Below are positions 56,027 to 64,000 of a stretch of DNA of 64,000 bases, piece after piece. The position numbers and the translations under genes are program-made. The notes beneath the pieces are model-generated. The model ran no database searches and had not been told where the DNA came from. It was given only the letters and a program-made list of their open reading frames with translations. Origin of the DNA: Candidatus Nitrosymbiomonas proteolyticus (lineage in GTDB: Bacteria > Armatimonadota > Fimbriimonadia > Fimbriimonadales > Fimbriimonadaceae); contig AP021858.1 in NCBI GenBank assembly GCA_017347465.1, positions 1,816,472 to 1,880,471 of the forward strand, given 5' to 3'. The number at the start of each line of letters is the position of its first letter. Position 1 is the stretch's first letter.

Positions 56027-57746
56027 GCGACGACTGCTCTGCCTGATTCCATGGATGGGACTTCTGGTGAGCGCGGTTCAAGGGCAATCTCCGCCCAGCG
56101 AAGCGCGAATTCACTATACGCACCGTGGCGAGCTCACGACTCCGGCGTTTCGCATCGGCGAGGAGTGCTATGTCGCTCTGGCCCGAATCAACGAATTGAA
56201 CTGGAGCGCGGTAGTCGCCGGTAGCCGAGTGACCGTCACGGCAGGTCCCCACAAGGTGACCGTCGCTCCCAAGTTTCACCAAGGTCAAACGCTCATTCCC
56301 CTCGGCGCGGTGCTGAAGGAACTGGGCGGCGGAACTGGCTGGGCGCAAGACGATCGTACGTTTGAAGTCTGGTCCGAGGTGATCGAGATCGGCGTTGAGG
56401 ACGGTTCCATCCGGATCAAGACGAGTTTGGACGTTCGGCCGAGTTGGTTGCGCCTGGAGGGTCCGGCTGGCTTGGCTCTCGATTTGTCGGGAGCGAGGCT
56501 CACTTCGCGTTCGAAGATTGGTACGTCGGGCAGCGCGCTCGTGCGCCAAGCGACGCCCCAGACCGTCAGAATTCTTTTCGACAAGTCATCTCCAGCGGAA
56601 CCTCGGAAGGCGCTTCCCGATCTCCTTAGGGAATGGGAGGTGCCGATCGTCCCAGCCAAGGGACCTGAGCCCGCGCGGACGCCACCAGAGACTCGAAGCA
56701 CCGGCGCTAAAGAGCTTATCCAAGCCCCGCCGCCCGCGAGTTTGGCAACTGCGCCCGAACCTTCCCTCGGGGGCTCGCCCGCGGGCGTCGAATGGGAACC
56801 ATGGGACAAGCAGCCGCCGAAGTGGAGTGGGCCGCTATCGCCTCAGGCAGGGCCCGTGCGAATGACCTCCGATGGCCCGCAATCGGGGTCCATGCTGCTG
56901 AAGCTGAGTGGCCCGCTTCCTGACGCTGCAAGGTTCACGCGGCCTGAGCCTTCGGTGCTCGAGATCGTTCTTCCCCGAACTCGCTGGTCGGCCGACGCGC
57001 TTGCGGGATTTCGTTCAGCGAGCATCAAGGAGGCGGTGATCGAGAATCGGGGCAAAGAAGCCGTTTTGCGGCTGACCCTCGTTCGCCCGATGGGCTTGCA
57101 GCTTGCCCACGAACCGGACGGGATCCATTTGACGCTCATCAAGCCGAACGTCGGGGACGGGAAACTCGCTGGAAAGGTCGTGGTGGTCGATGCTGGCCAC
57201 GGCGGCCACGACACCGGCGCGCGAAGCCCAGACAAGAAGCTGAACGAGAAGGACCTGGCTCTCGCCATCGCAAACCTGACCGCAAAGAGGCTCAGCGAAC
57301 AAGGGGCGACGGTCGTGCTCACCCGAAAGGGCGACCAGTTCATCGCGCTCAAAGAACGGAGCGAGATCGCCAATCGCAACTGCGCTCACTTCTTCTTGAG
57401 CGTTCACATCAACTCCAATCAGGTGGCGAACTCGTCGACGGGCGGAATCACGTTCTATCATCAGCAGGACCCGGTCGGGATGCTCCTGGCCGATTGCATT
57501 CAGGGTGAGATTGCAAAAGTTAGCGGGCTTCCGAATCTGGGCACTTGGAGCGACCGGCGCATCTACGAGACCGGATTCGCCGTACTCCGATATGCGAAAA
57601 TGCCGGCAGTTCTGATCGAGATGGGATTCATCAACAACTCGAAGGACCGCGCTCGTATGTCCACCGCTGATTTCAAGGAGAAAGTCGCGGGAGCGATCGT
57701 GCAAGGTCTGAGGGCCTATTTGGGAGATGGCAAGCAAGAAGACTAA
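56025..57746 (+). CDS. N-acetylmuramoyl-L-alanine amidase with AMIN-type domain
   Basis: 573 residues from the ATG at 56025; the signal peptide is MRRLLCLIPWMGLLVSAVQG. A copper-amine-oxidase-like stretch (ARINELNWSAVVAGSRVTVT) precedes AMIN-like modules and a proline-rich linker (about 220-270). The C-terminal Amidase_3 domain begins at about 385 with VVVDAGHGGHDTGA (zinc His), then HFFLSVHINSN and the catalytic glutamate in PAVLIEMGFINN. It cleaves the peptide from glycan strands in peptidoglycan, as AmiC does during division or remodelling. It overlaps the GerM-like gene by 20 nt. Confidence 0.92.
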   Translation: MRRLLCLIPWMGLLVSAVQGQSPPSEARIHYTHRGELTTPAFRIGEECYVALARINELNWSAVVAGSRVTVTAGPHKVTVAPKFHQGQTLIPLGAVLKELGGGTGWAQDDRTFEVWSEVIEIGVEDGSIRIKTSLDVRPSWLRLEGPAGLALDLSGARLTSRSKIGTSGSALVRQATPQTVRILFDKSSPAEPRKALPDLLREWEVPIVPAKGPEPARTPPETRSTGAKELIQAPPPASLATAPEPSLGGSPAGVEWEPWDKQPPKWSGPLSPQAGPVRMTSDGPQSGSMLLKLSGPLPDAARFTRPEPSVLEIVLPRTRWSADALAGFRSASIKEAVIENRGKEAVLRLTLVRPMGLQLAHEPDGIHLTLIKPNVGDGKLAGKVVVVDAGHGGHDTGARSPDKKLNEKDLALAIANLTAKRLSEQGATVVLTRKGDQFIALKERSEIANRNCAHFFLSVHINSNQVANSSTGGITFYHQQDPVGMLLADCIQGEIAKVSGLPNLGTWSDRRIYETGFAVLRYAKMPAVLIEMGFINNSKDRARMSTADFKEKVAGAIVQGLRAYLGDGKQED

Positions 57747-58383
57747 GAAAGGCAAGAAGCGGAGACCGGGCCTCGGAATGCCGGTTGCCGTGGGCTTGTT
57801 GGGGCTCCTGGTCGTGGGCGGCCTCGCCGCTTATGTTGCTTGGGCGCCGGCCGACCGGATTCCGGATTGGCTCAAGCGTCCCGACAAGCGAACGACTTCT
57901 CGACCCGTCGAGCCGACTGTCACGCCTGAGCTGACGCCCGAAGTCGAACAGGAAGTCATTCTCCTGAGCCCGAGCTATGTGGGCGGAGAACTGGGGTTTA
58001 CCGAAAAGGTCGCTAAGGTCCCCCAAGGAGAAGACCCCAAGGCGTTCGTACTCAACCGATTCCTCGATGCGGCCGCGATCACCGCGGCGGACGTTCGCGT
58101 GCTGTCGGTTCACATTAACTCCGATGGTCTGGCGGCGCTTTCGTTCAACAAGTCGCTCGGCCAGGGACTGGGATCGATGGACGAATCGACGCTCGTCAAC
58201 GGGCTGCGATGCGTGATCGGCCAATTCCCAGAGGTCAACAGCATGGAGATGTTCGCCGACGGCGAGAAGATCGATACGCTGGGGCACTTCGATTTCAGCG
58301 AGCCGATTCCCGTCAAGAGGCCGAGCGAATGGCATCGGGACGCCACGCCTTCCGAAGCGCCAGAACCATCGCCAACAGGCTGA
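57727..58383 (+). CDS. GerMN domain membrane-anchored protein
   Basis: 218 residues. A lysine-rich cytoplasmic start (MASKKTKKGKKRRPG) and one transmembrane helix (PVAVGLLGLLVVGGLAAYVAW) precede a GerMN domain (PQGEDPKAFVLNRFLDAAAI...VHINSDGLAALSFNKSLGQGLG...FPEVNSMEMFADGEKID). GerM proteins are linked to cell-wall remodelling. Overlap with the amidase gene supports a shared role, such as tethering or timing the amidase. The 3' end overlaps the convergent M50 gene by 71 nt. Confidence 0.85.
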   Translation: MASKKTKKGKKRRPGLGMPVAVGLLGLLVVGGLAAYVAWAPADRIPDWLKRPDKRTTSRPVEPTVTPELTPEVEQEVILLSPSYVGGELGFTEKVAKVPQGEDPKAFVLNRFLDAAAITAADVRVLSVHINSDGLAALSFNKSLGQGLGSMDESTLVNGLRCVIGQFPEVNSMEMFADGEKIDTLGHFDFSEPIPVKRPSEWHRDATPSEAPEPSPTG

Positions 58384-59005
58384 TTCCGCACCAAGCCACG
58401 GCCCAGACGATGCCCGGAATTCCCGAAGCTCCTGCTGCGATTTGGGCATCATTCTCAAAGTCGCCCAGGGCGCTAATGCCCAAAAGGACCCAGAGCGCCT
58501 GTACCGACGCAAAGCACTGCTGCATCCCAAGGAACTGCACGCCCAGCATCGCGGCGGGACCGCCGGCTTGTTTGCCAAACAAGAACAGCAGCGCGATCCA
58601 ACCCCCGATCGAGAGAAGGCCAATCAAGTCGCCCCGGACCCAGAGAATCAGCCCGACCGATAGGAGAACCGCCAATCCAAATAAGGCCTGCCGGGCTCTT
58701 TTTGCGCCGGAGCCCAGCACGATGAGGCCCGCGCCCACGGCCGACGCTCCGATGTAGCCCGCCGCAGCGATCAGCAGCGTGCTGCCGCCCGCAGATTGAG
58801 TTACGCCCGACCCATCCCCAAAGACGAGGATCGTCTTCGCCGAACCGCCGGTTGCCAAGGTCATGAGCGCGTGCATCAACTCGTGGATGTGGGTGTTGAG
58901 GTAGACGATGGGAAGCGTGAGCAGCGAGAGCGCTGGGACCACCCACGTGACGGCGCTGAGACCGGCAGCGACGAGTACGAGCTTACGCCTGTTCTGGAGC
59001 GTCAC
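58313..59005 (-). CDS. M50-type membrane metalloprotease-like protein
   Basis: 230 residues with about six transmembrane helices. The zinc motif HELMH (H41, E42, H45) in HIHELMHALMTLATGG follows the first membrane helix, as in M50B-like peptidases. Last gene of a six-gene operon; it starts at a GTG 23 nt before the PAP2 stop. The substrate is unknown. Confidence 0.8.
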   Translation of the reverse strand: MTLQNRRKLVLVAAGLSAVTWVVPALSLLTLPIVYLNTHIHELMHALMTLATGGSAKTILVFGDGSGVTQSAGGSTLLIAAAGYIGASAVGAGLIVLGSGAKRARQALFGLAVLLSVGLILWVRGDLIGLLSIGGWIALLFLFGKQAGGPAAMLGVQFLGMQQCFASVQALWVLLGISALGDFENDAQIAAGASGIPGIVWAVAWCGISLLAMVLALRKAWRPDAIRSAS

Positions 59006-59567
59006 TTTCCGTCATTTCCCCGACCGTTGGACCTTTTCGCTTCCTAATTCTCATCCAAACTTCATACGATTCGGTCACGACCCAGGCTGCAAAGACGCCT
59101 GTGGCCCAGCCGAAGACGACCTGATAGGGGTAGTGAACTCCGACATAGACCCTCGAAAGACCGGTGAGAAACGCAACCCCGATCCAGAGGTAGCCCCACC
59201 TGCCCAAGTACCGCGTCATCACAAACGCTACGGCGGCCATGTTCGCGGAGTGCGCGGATGCGGTCCCGTAGCTTGAGAGCAGCCCGACGCGGAGCGTCAC
59301 GTCGGGAAGCTCGACACAGGGACGTACCGCTTGGAGCCAGGCCTTGAGGACGTCAGTCGTTTCGTTGGCGAGCGCAACGGCAAGAAGCGAAAGAGAGACC
59401 GCAAGCCGAGATCGCTGGCCTCGAACGAGCATTGCGACGATGAGCGCCAACAGACCGATCCGAACCCAGGTCCACTTCGTGGCTTGACTGAATGTGTAGA
59501 AGAGGGGCGTCCAGCCATCGGGCCACCCGTTGATCCAACGGAAGACCGCTTCGTCCCACGCCTTCAT
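58983..59567 (-). CDS. PAP2-superfamily membrane phosphatase
   Basis: 194 residues, about five membrane helices. PAP2 motifs are present: KAWLQAVRP (motif 1), SAHSANM (motif 2, usually PSGH) and SRVYVGVHYPYQVVFG (motif 3, with Q in place of the final D). Such enzymes dephosphorylate undecaprenyl pyrophosphate or lipid phosphates; the altered motifs leave activity uncertain. It starts 5 nt after murB with AAGGG close to the ATG; the neighbouring murB makes a cell-wall lipid role plausible. Confidence 0.85.
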   Translation of the reverse strand: MKAWDEAVFRWINGWPDGWTPLFYTFSQATKWTWVRIGLLALIVAMLVRGQRSRLAVSLSLLAVALANETTDVLKAWLQAVRPCVELPDVTLRVGLLSSYGTASAHSANMAAVAFVMTRYLGRWGYLWIGVAFLTGLSRVYVGVHYPYQVVFGWATGVFAAWVVTESYEVWMRIRKRKGPTVGEMTESDAPEQA

Positions 59568-59572
59568 CGCCC

Positions 59573-60547
59573 TTACGCCTCTCCCTTCGGATGAATCGGA
59601 AAGTAGTGCATCCAGTCGCCAAGGTAAAGCACCTCTTCCTCCATCAGAACCCCAAACTCGAGTTCGACGCGCCGTTTCGCAATCGAGGCGAGGTCACGGA
59701 TTTCGGTTGCCGTCGCGTTGTTCACGTTGACGATGAAGTTCGCATGGCGGGAACTGAACATCGCTCCGCCCTGCCGATAGCCTTTCAGGCCTACGGCTTC
59801 GATCAAATAGCCCGCTGGAACGATCCCTTTCTCCTGCAGTTCTGTTGGCAACGTCGTCAGCTTCGCGGCCAACTTGCCGTCGTAGACGTTCTTGAAGAAG
59901 CTTCCTGCGCTCGCTTGGGGAGGCTGCTTTCGAATGCGTTGCCTCTGGAAGTCCTTTGCTGAATCGTAGATCGCCTTTGGGTCGCCCGCTTCGAGCTTGA
60001 GCGCAACCCGCAGGAGCGCGATCGCCGGAGGGTCGGGCGCGCGCAGGATCGAGTTTCGATAAGCGAACCTCATGAATGCCGGATCAAGCCACTTGCGAAC
60101 GCCGTCTTGAACCACCTCGATCTCCCGTATCCACGGCGCGATCGAGTTGCGGTAGGCGCCCGCATTGCTCACCAGCGCCCCTCCCAAAGTGCCCGGAATT
60201 CCCACGGCGAACTCAAGTCCAGAAAGGCCCGCTTGGGCCGTCTTCAGAAACAACATCTGAAAACTGCACCCGGTCTCCGCGACGACCGCGCCATCCGACG
60301 CGACCTCGATTCCGGCACATCGGTTGTGCAGCACCAGCCCCGGAACTCCTCGATCGGAAGGAAGCACGTTGCTCCCCCAGCCGAGAATCGTCATCCAAGC
60401 GCCGGAGTCCTGCGAGATGCGAGCAAGCCGCTCGAACTCGTTGAGCGTATCGACTTCGGCAAACCACTCGGCCGGGCCCCCAGCTTTGAGCGTGGTGAAC
60501 GGCTTCAGGCTGACGTTGCTTCGCACGCCCGGAAGACTGTCGATCAT
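59573..60547 (-). CDS. murB: UDP-N-acetylenolpyruvoylglucosamine reductase
   Basis: 324 residues. FAD-binding elements are TTLKAGGPAEWF, ILGWGSNVLPSD and AVGIPGTLGGALVSNAGAY; the catalytic-serine loop is SAGSFFKN and the C-terminal part has HANFIVNVNNATA. It makes UDP-MurNAc in peptidoglycan synthesis. The start ATG overlaps the tsaB stop by 4 nt. Confidence 0.94.
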   Translation of the reverse strand: MIDSLPGVRSNVSLKPFTTLKAGGPAEWFAEVDTLNEFERLARISQDSGAWMTILGWGSNVLPSDRGVPGLVLHNRCAGIEVASDGAVVAETGCSFQMLFLKTAQAGLSGLEFAVGIPGTLGGALVSNAGAYRNSIAPWIREIEVVQDGVRKWLDPAFMRFAYRNSILRAPDPPAIALLRVALKLEAGDPKAIYDSAKDFQRQRIRKQPPQASAGSFFKNVYDGKLAAKLTTLPTELQEKGIVPAGYLIEAVGLKGYRQGGAMFSSRHANFIVNVNNATATEIRDLASIAKRRVELEFGVLMEEEVLYLGDWMHYFPIHPKGEA

Positions 60548-61113
60548 GGGGCGCCTCCCGCCGTTCCATACGGTTTCTTCGGTCGAGAGATGCTGGGTTC
60601 CATCCCGTAGGCCGGGGTGAGAACCTCAGGCTTGAGAAATCGAAGTTTTCCGCTGAGTCGAGCGGCGCATTCCGCCGAAGGAAAGGAGTTTGGTTGTCCT
60701 TCGGAACCGTAGGTCGCCCAGTCGGCTCTCCATTCGCGCGATTCGAAAACTAATTCATCCTTGCCCCGAACCAACCATCGCGACCTGCCCGTGGGGACGG
60801 CCACGATCTCGCCTTCGATGAGGTCGAAACTCGAAACGCCGGCAGCTTCGCCCCCGTTGGCATGGGCCCAGACCTTGGCAAGCATCACGGCCACGCGAGT
60901 GCCGGTAAAGCTGCCGGGTCCCACGTCGGCGACGAACCCGCGGACTTCCTTCAGCGGAACGCCCGCTTGCCGCAGGACCTCATCGACCAGTTCCACCGTC
61001 GTTCCGCTCGCGCCTTGCTGGGCAAGCGACTCCCTCGAACCCAACACGCGGCCACCGGACTCAAAGAGGCAAACGCTGACTCTGGGGCTGGAGGTCGAGA
61101 GCGCCAGGGTCAA
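60544..61113 (-). CDS. tsaB: tRNA threonylcarbamoyladenosine synthesis protein TsaB
   Basis: 190 residues from a TTG that overlaps the upstream stop as TTGA; the frame is open further but the family begins at TLALSTSSPRVSV. The diagnostic motif GPGSFTGTR lies near residue 65-73. TsaB is an inactive kinase-fold partner that supports TsaD in making t6A37 on ANN-decoding tRNAs. The C-terminal half is short and degenerate, as is usual for TsaB. Confidence 0.88.
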   Translation of the reverse strand: MTLALSTSSPRVSVCLFESGGRVLGSRESLAQQGASGTTVELVDEVLRQAGVPLKEVRGFVADVGPGSFTGTRVAVMLAKVWAHANGGEAAGVSSFDLIEGEIVAVPTGRSRWLVRGKDELVFESREWRADWATYGSEGQPNSFPSAECAARLSGKLRFLKPEVLTPAYGMEPSISRPKKPYGTAGGAP

Positions 61114-62171
61114 GGGGCAGGCTCCACGCTCATCGCCTTCACAAGCGCCTCCAGCGAGGCTTGAACCGCGCTCGTGAGGGCTTGCCCCGACAGACGGAAC
61201 CGAACGACCCAGTACACTTCCTCGCCGGCTCCGACCGCGTCGAGAGTGGCCAGAGGTCCACTGGCGTCTCGGCCCATCCGCCAAACTCTTCCCATCACGA
61301 ACCCGGCCTTGTTCGGGGACGGCCGGTTTTCCTCCCTCTTCTGAACCGACTCAAAGAGATTCAATGATTCCGCGGAACGCGATTGAAAGGCCCGCGCTGG
61401 GGGTTCGGAGTCGCGGGGCGATGCCACACGCACCTCCACCCCGCCAGGAACGGCGTCGCTTTTCAACAGGCCCTCTGAGGCGGACTTCGGCTCGAACCTC
61501 CATCCGTCCGGCACTCGGATTTCGTACTTTCGGCCGGCGGTCTCCACTGGAAAGCCCATTGGAGCGACTTCGCGGGAGCCACCGCTTGGCTTGGAACCGA
61601 GCACGATGACCGAACTGGGTCTTGAAGGAGAACTTGTGCCCGTGGGAAGGGAAGCGGCTGGGTTCTCGGGGTCCTCAGGTTTGGGCAAGTCCCCCGAAAC
61701 GGTGCGAAGGGACTGAAGCGATCGCCTCCAAGCGAACTCGGCTTCTTCGAAACCAGCAGCGGGGCTCGATAGGCGAAACAGAAACTTCTTTGGGGTGGCG
61801 GAGTACATTAGCGCCACGAGAATGACCTCGGGCGCGCCGTCCGTCAAGACGTTGACTTTCGTCATCAAGAGGGGTACGCCCAACACCTCTTCCGTCCACT
61901 GGCGCTCGACTTCTCGCTTCATCTGCTCGTTGACGTGCTTTTGGGAGATTTGCCAGATGTCGGGTTCGGAGCTGAACGCGACCGCGAGGATTTTCAGTTT
62001 CGCTTGCATCCCTGCGTTCAACGGGATTTCGATCGCCGCATCGTCCTTGACGGCCTTGATCTGCCACGCAGCCGGAAACTCGAGTGTCATCCCGACGGCT
62101 CCGTTGACATACGGCTTGACCTCCCCTTGGAGCAGAACCGGCGCCGCGACTAAGAGTGCTAACCAATGCAT
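61110..62171 (-). CDS. Exported protein of unknown function
   Basis: 353 residues from the ATG that shares a base with the histidine kinase stop. After the signal peptide (MHWLALLVAAPVLLQG) come two similar globular parts of the 'G-M-T-L-E-F-P-A-A-W' type (residues about 28-155 and 215-350), resembling PsbP/DcrB-like folds. A Ser/Pro-rich linker separates them (about 165-205). No active site is evident. Its operon position suggests an envelope role. Confidence 0.75.
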   Translation of the reverse strand: MHWLALLVAAPVLLQGEVKPYVNGAVGMTLEFPAAWQIKAVKDDAAIEIPLNAGMQAKLKILAVAFSSEPDIWQISQKHVNEQMKREVERQWTEEVLGVPLLMTKVNVLTDGAPEVILVALMYSATPKKFLFRLSSPAAGFEEAEFAWRRSLQSLRTVSGDLPKPEDPENPAASLPTGTSSPSRPSSVIVLGSKPSGGSREVAPMGFPVETAGRKYEIRVPDGWRFEPKSASEGLLKSDAVPGGVEVRVASPRDSEPPARAFQSRSAESLNLFESVQKREENRPSPNKAGFVMGRVWRMGRDASGPLATLDAVGAGEEVYWVVRFRLSGQALTSAVQASLEALVKAMSVEPAP

Positions 62172-63904
62172 CACTTTCCCTCGTTTGGACGATCTGGGCT
62201 CGGCAAGAGCACGACGAACTTCGCCCCCTCTCCTTCCGCGCCGATCTCGATGACCGCTCCTCCGTGAGCCTCCGCGATCCCTTTCACGATCGAGAGTCCG
62301 AGGCCCATTCCTTTGACTCTACCGCTGAAGAACGGCTGAAATATCTTGTTCTTGATGTTCGATTCTACGCCGGGACCGGAGTCTTGAACTTCAATCGCGA
62401 CGTACTGGAGATTCGGCCGGAGCTTGAGTTGGCGGACCAGCGAAGGCTCAGCCATGCAGGTGCTGATCCTGAGTTCACCCTCGTTCATCCAAACGATCGA
62501 GTTCTCGATCAGTTCGGAGAGCGCTCGCCGAATCCGCTTCGCATCCGACTGGATCAGCGGAATCTCATCCGAAAGGTTCAGTTGCAGCTTGATCCCTGCG
62601 CGGCGCGGGATCACTTCCGAAACGGTCTCGCTCACAAGCGCGTTGATGTCGGTGGGTTCGAGCCTGATCTGAGTCGCCGTCACAAAGTCTCGGAAGTCTT
62701 GAAGAATCTCCTCGACCCTCACGACGTTGGCGTCGAGGCTTTCGATGATCGGACCCAGTTCCTCGGCGTCGGATTGCCCGGTCGAAACCAGGTGCCGCAA
62801 CTCGTTCACATCTCCCTTGAGGGCGAATACCCTGTTGCCGATCATGTGGGAGCTCTTCGCGCTCAACTCTCCCCATGCCGCCATTCGCTCGCCCGTGCGG
62901 AGCTTCTCGATGCTTCGGATCGTCTCGAGGCCGGTGGCGAGTTGCTCGCCGATCGCTTGGAGGATGCGTTGATCCGAGTCGGTGAATCGGTTGTCGAGGA
63001 ACGCATGCTCCGATCTCTTGCGGATGACGCGAATCACCCCCGTGCAGTGGTTCCGAAAGACGACGGGTACTGCCAAGAACCCTGCAATTTCGCTCGCTGG
63101 AAACTCGAGGAACCGACCCCTCCATCGGGGATCGTCTTGGGGCTGATCGAGCCGGATGGGCTGAGCGTTCTCGCAAACCCACCCTGTGCAACCCTCACCG
63201 GCCTTGTAGTGAATTCGTCCCCGCATCTCCTTCAGTCTGCCCGTTGAGGCGCGGAGCGTGAAAACCTCTTCAGAAGGGTCGCGAATGAAGATCGAACACG
63301 CCTGAAACTGGAGCACTTCGCCCGCTACGCGAATCACAAGATCGAGAAGCTGCTCTTCGCCTTCCGCGTTGTCGAGGGCGCTCCCGACCAGAACGAGTGC
63401 CTGCTCCCGAAGGCGCTGCTCCTCGCGCTCCAAAACCAGTTCCAGAAGGTTCGCCAGAACTTCGCAATAGAGCTTGTCGCCCTCGTCGTAGTCGTTCTCG
63501 CGGTCGGATTCGACGTTCAGGACGGCCCGAATCCTCCCGTCTTGATCTCGCACGGGGATGGCGATCTCGCTCACCGTAGATTCAAACAGCTTGCGATAAC
63601 GAGGCTCGGCTTGGACGTTTCCGGTGACGAACGAATTGCCTGTTGCGGCGACGAACCCAACGATCCCCTCGGCCGAGGCCACGTTGACCTCGACAAACTT
63701 CTCAAAGCCCGCTTGGTCCCACTCTTCGCCGACGCCGTGCCGGAGCTCCAAGCACCCCTTCTCGTCGTTCATCAGGGCCAGCATCGCGTTGCGAGAAGAC
63801 GTTCCCTGAAGCGCCGCAGATGCGATGAGGCCCAAAGCCTTGCCGAAGTCCTTTTCCCGGACGACGACCGCAACGACTTCAGCGATCTCGACGAGACCCC
63901 GCAT
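62171..63904 (-). CDS. GAF-domain sensor histidine kinase
   Basis: 577 residues from the ATG at 63902-63904. Two GAF domains (about residues 25-165 and 185-340) are followed by a dimerisation helix with the candidate phospho-histidine in SSHMIGNRVFALKGD and an ATPase domain: N-box SELIENSIVWMNEG, G1 DSGPGV, G2 GMGLGLSIVKGIAEAHGG. No transmembrane helix, so it senses a cytoplasmic signal. No response regulator is in the window. A CATAAT box lies 7 nt before the ATG without a ribosome binding site. First gene of the six-gene operon. Confidence 0.9.
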   Translation of the reverse strand: MRGLVEIAEVVAVVVREKDFGKALGLIASAALQGTSSRNAMLALMNDEKGCLELRHGVGEEWDQAGFEKFVEVNVASAEGIVGFVAATGNSFVTGNVQAEPRYRKLFESTVSEIAIPVRDQDGRIRAVLNVESDRENDYDEGDKLYCEVLANLLELVLEREEQRLREQALVLVGSALDNAEGEEQLLDLVIRVAGEVLQFQACSIFIRDPSEEVFTLRASTGRLKEMRGRIHYKAGEGCTGWVCENAQPIRLDQPQDDPRWRGRFLEFPASEIAGFLAVPVVFRNHCTGVIRVIRKRSEHAFLDNRFTDSDQRILQAIGEQLATGLETIRSIEKLRTGERMAAWGELSAKSSHMIGNRVFALKGDVNELRHLVSTGQSDAEELGPIIESLDANVVRVEEILQDFRDFVTATQIRLEPTDINALVSETVSEVIPRRAGIKLQLNLSDEIPLIQSDAKRIRRALSELIENSIVWMNEGELRISTCMAEPSLVRQLKLRPNLQYVAIEVQDSGPGVESNIKNKIFQPFFSGRVKGMGLGLSIVKGIAEAHGGAVIEIGAEGEGAKFVVLLPSPDRPNEGK

Positions 63905-64000
63905 GGCGCAGATTATGACGCTACAATCTGGATTCGAGTGCGCGGGCCTTGAGTCCGGGGGGCGAGAAGCCATCTCAGGAGCCGGTTCCGGTGGCCCGGC
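63905..64000. other. Window edge upstream of the histidine kinase
   Basis: Only the -10-like box of the kinase gene (63912-63917) is visible; no other feature is supported before the edge. Confidence 0.4.

Overview
The window is high-GC (about 60% by eye), gene-dense bacterial chromosome with no mobile element, CRISPR array or phage signature. The organism is inferred, not proven. The gene set fits Armatimonadota, probably Fimbriimonadia: prepilin-like proteins with a DG-type motif, diderm-style secreted lipoproteins, a c-di-AMP riboswitch, an HspR/HAIR heat-shock circuit and many secreted beta-repeat or hydrolase proteins. A 16S or marker-gene tree would settle it.

Layout. 1-3.5 kb: partial tyrosine-decarboxylase-like gene (minus), divergent from gcvPB and a lipoyl-attachment enzyme (glycine cleavage). 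3.5-7.6 kb (minus): RNHCP protein, housekeeping sigma factor with a clear promoter, cysteine desulfurase, sucD. 7.7-22.3 kb (plus): c-di-AMP riboswitch with downstream terminator, small membrane protein, rpoB, two large exported unknown proteins, rpoC. 22.3-34.5 kb: esterase, DUF418 membrane protein, hspR-dnaJ operon with a HAIR operator, HDOD protein, EF-G paralogue, secreted BNR-repeat protein, beta-repeat membrane protein, lysS. 34.6-42.6 kb (plus): str operon rpsL-rpsG-fusA, then a five-gene module (prepilin-like, MauE-like, 8-Cys secreted peptide, exported protein, C39-like protease), then tuf and rpsJ. 42.6-55.5 kb: FAD oxidoreductase, a third member of the large exported family, a candidate structured RNA, S9 and CocE-type secreted peptidases, small membrane proteins, DUF1848 protein. 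55.7-64 kb: tRNA-Val, an amidase-GerM pair (plus), and a six-gene overlapping minus-strand operon (GAF histidine kinase, exported protein, tsaB, murB, PAP2 phosphatase, M50 protease).

Most notable points. Two nearly universal operons are interrupted. rpoB and rpoC are separated by about 4.8 kb holding two members of an unfamiliar exported family (third member at 44.9 kb). fusA and tuf are separated by an apparently self-contained MauE/Cys-rich peptide/C39 cassette. Several genes have a sigma-70 -10 box only 6-9 nt before the start codon and no ribosome binding site, which predicts leaderless mRNAs. RpoB carries an inserted CxxC-CxxC zinc ribbon. Annotated starts were often moved inward from the longest frame, using ribosome binding sites, overlaps with the upstream stop, or family N-termini.
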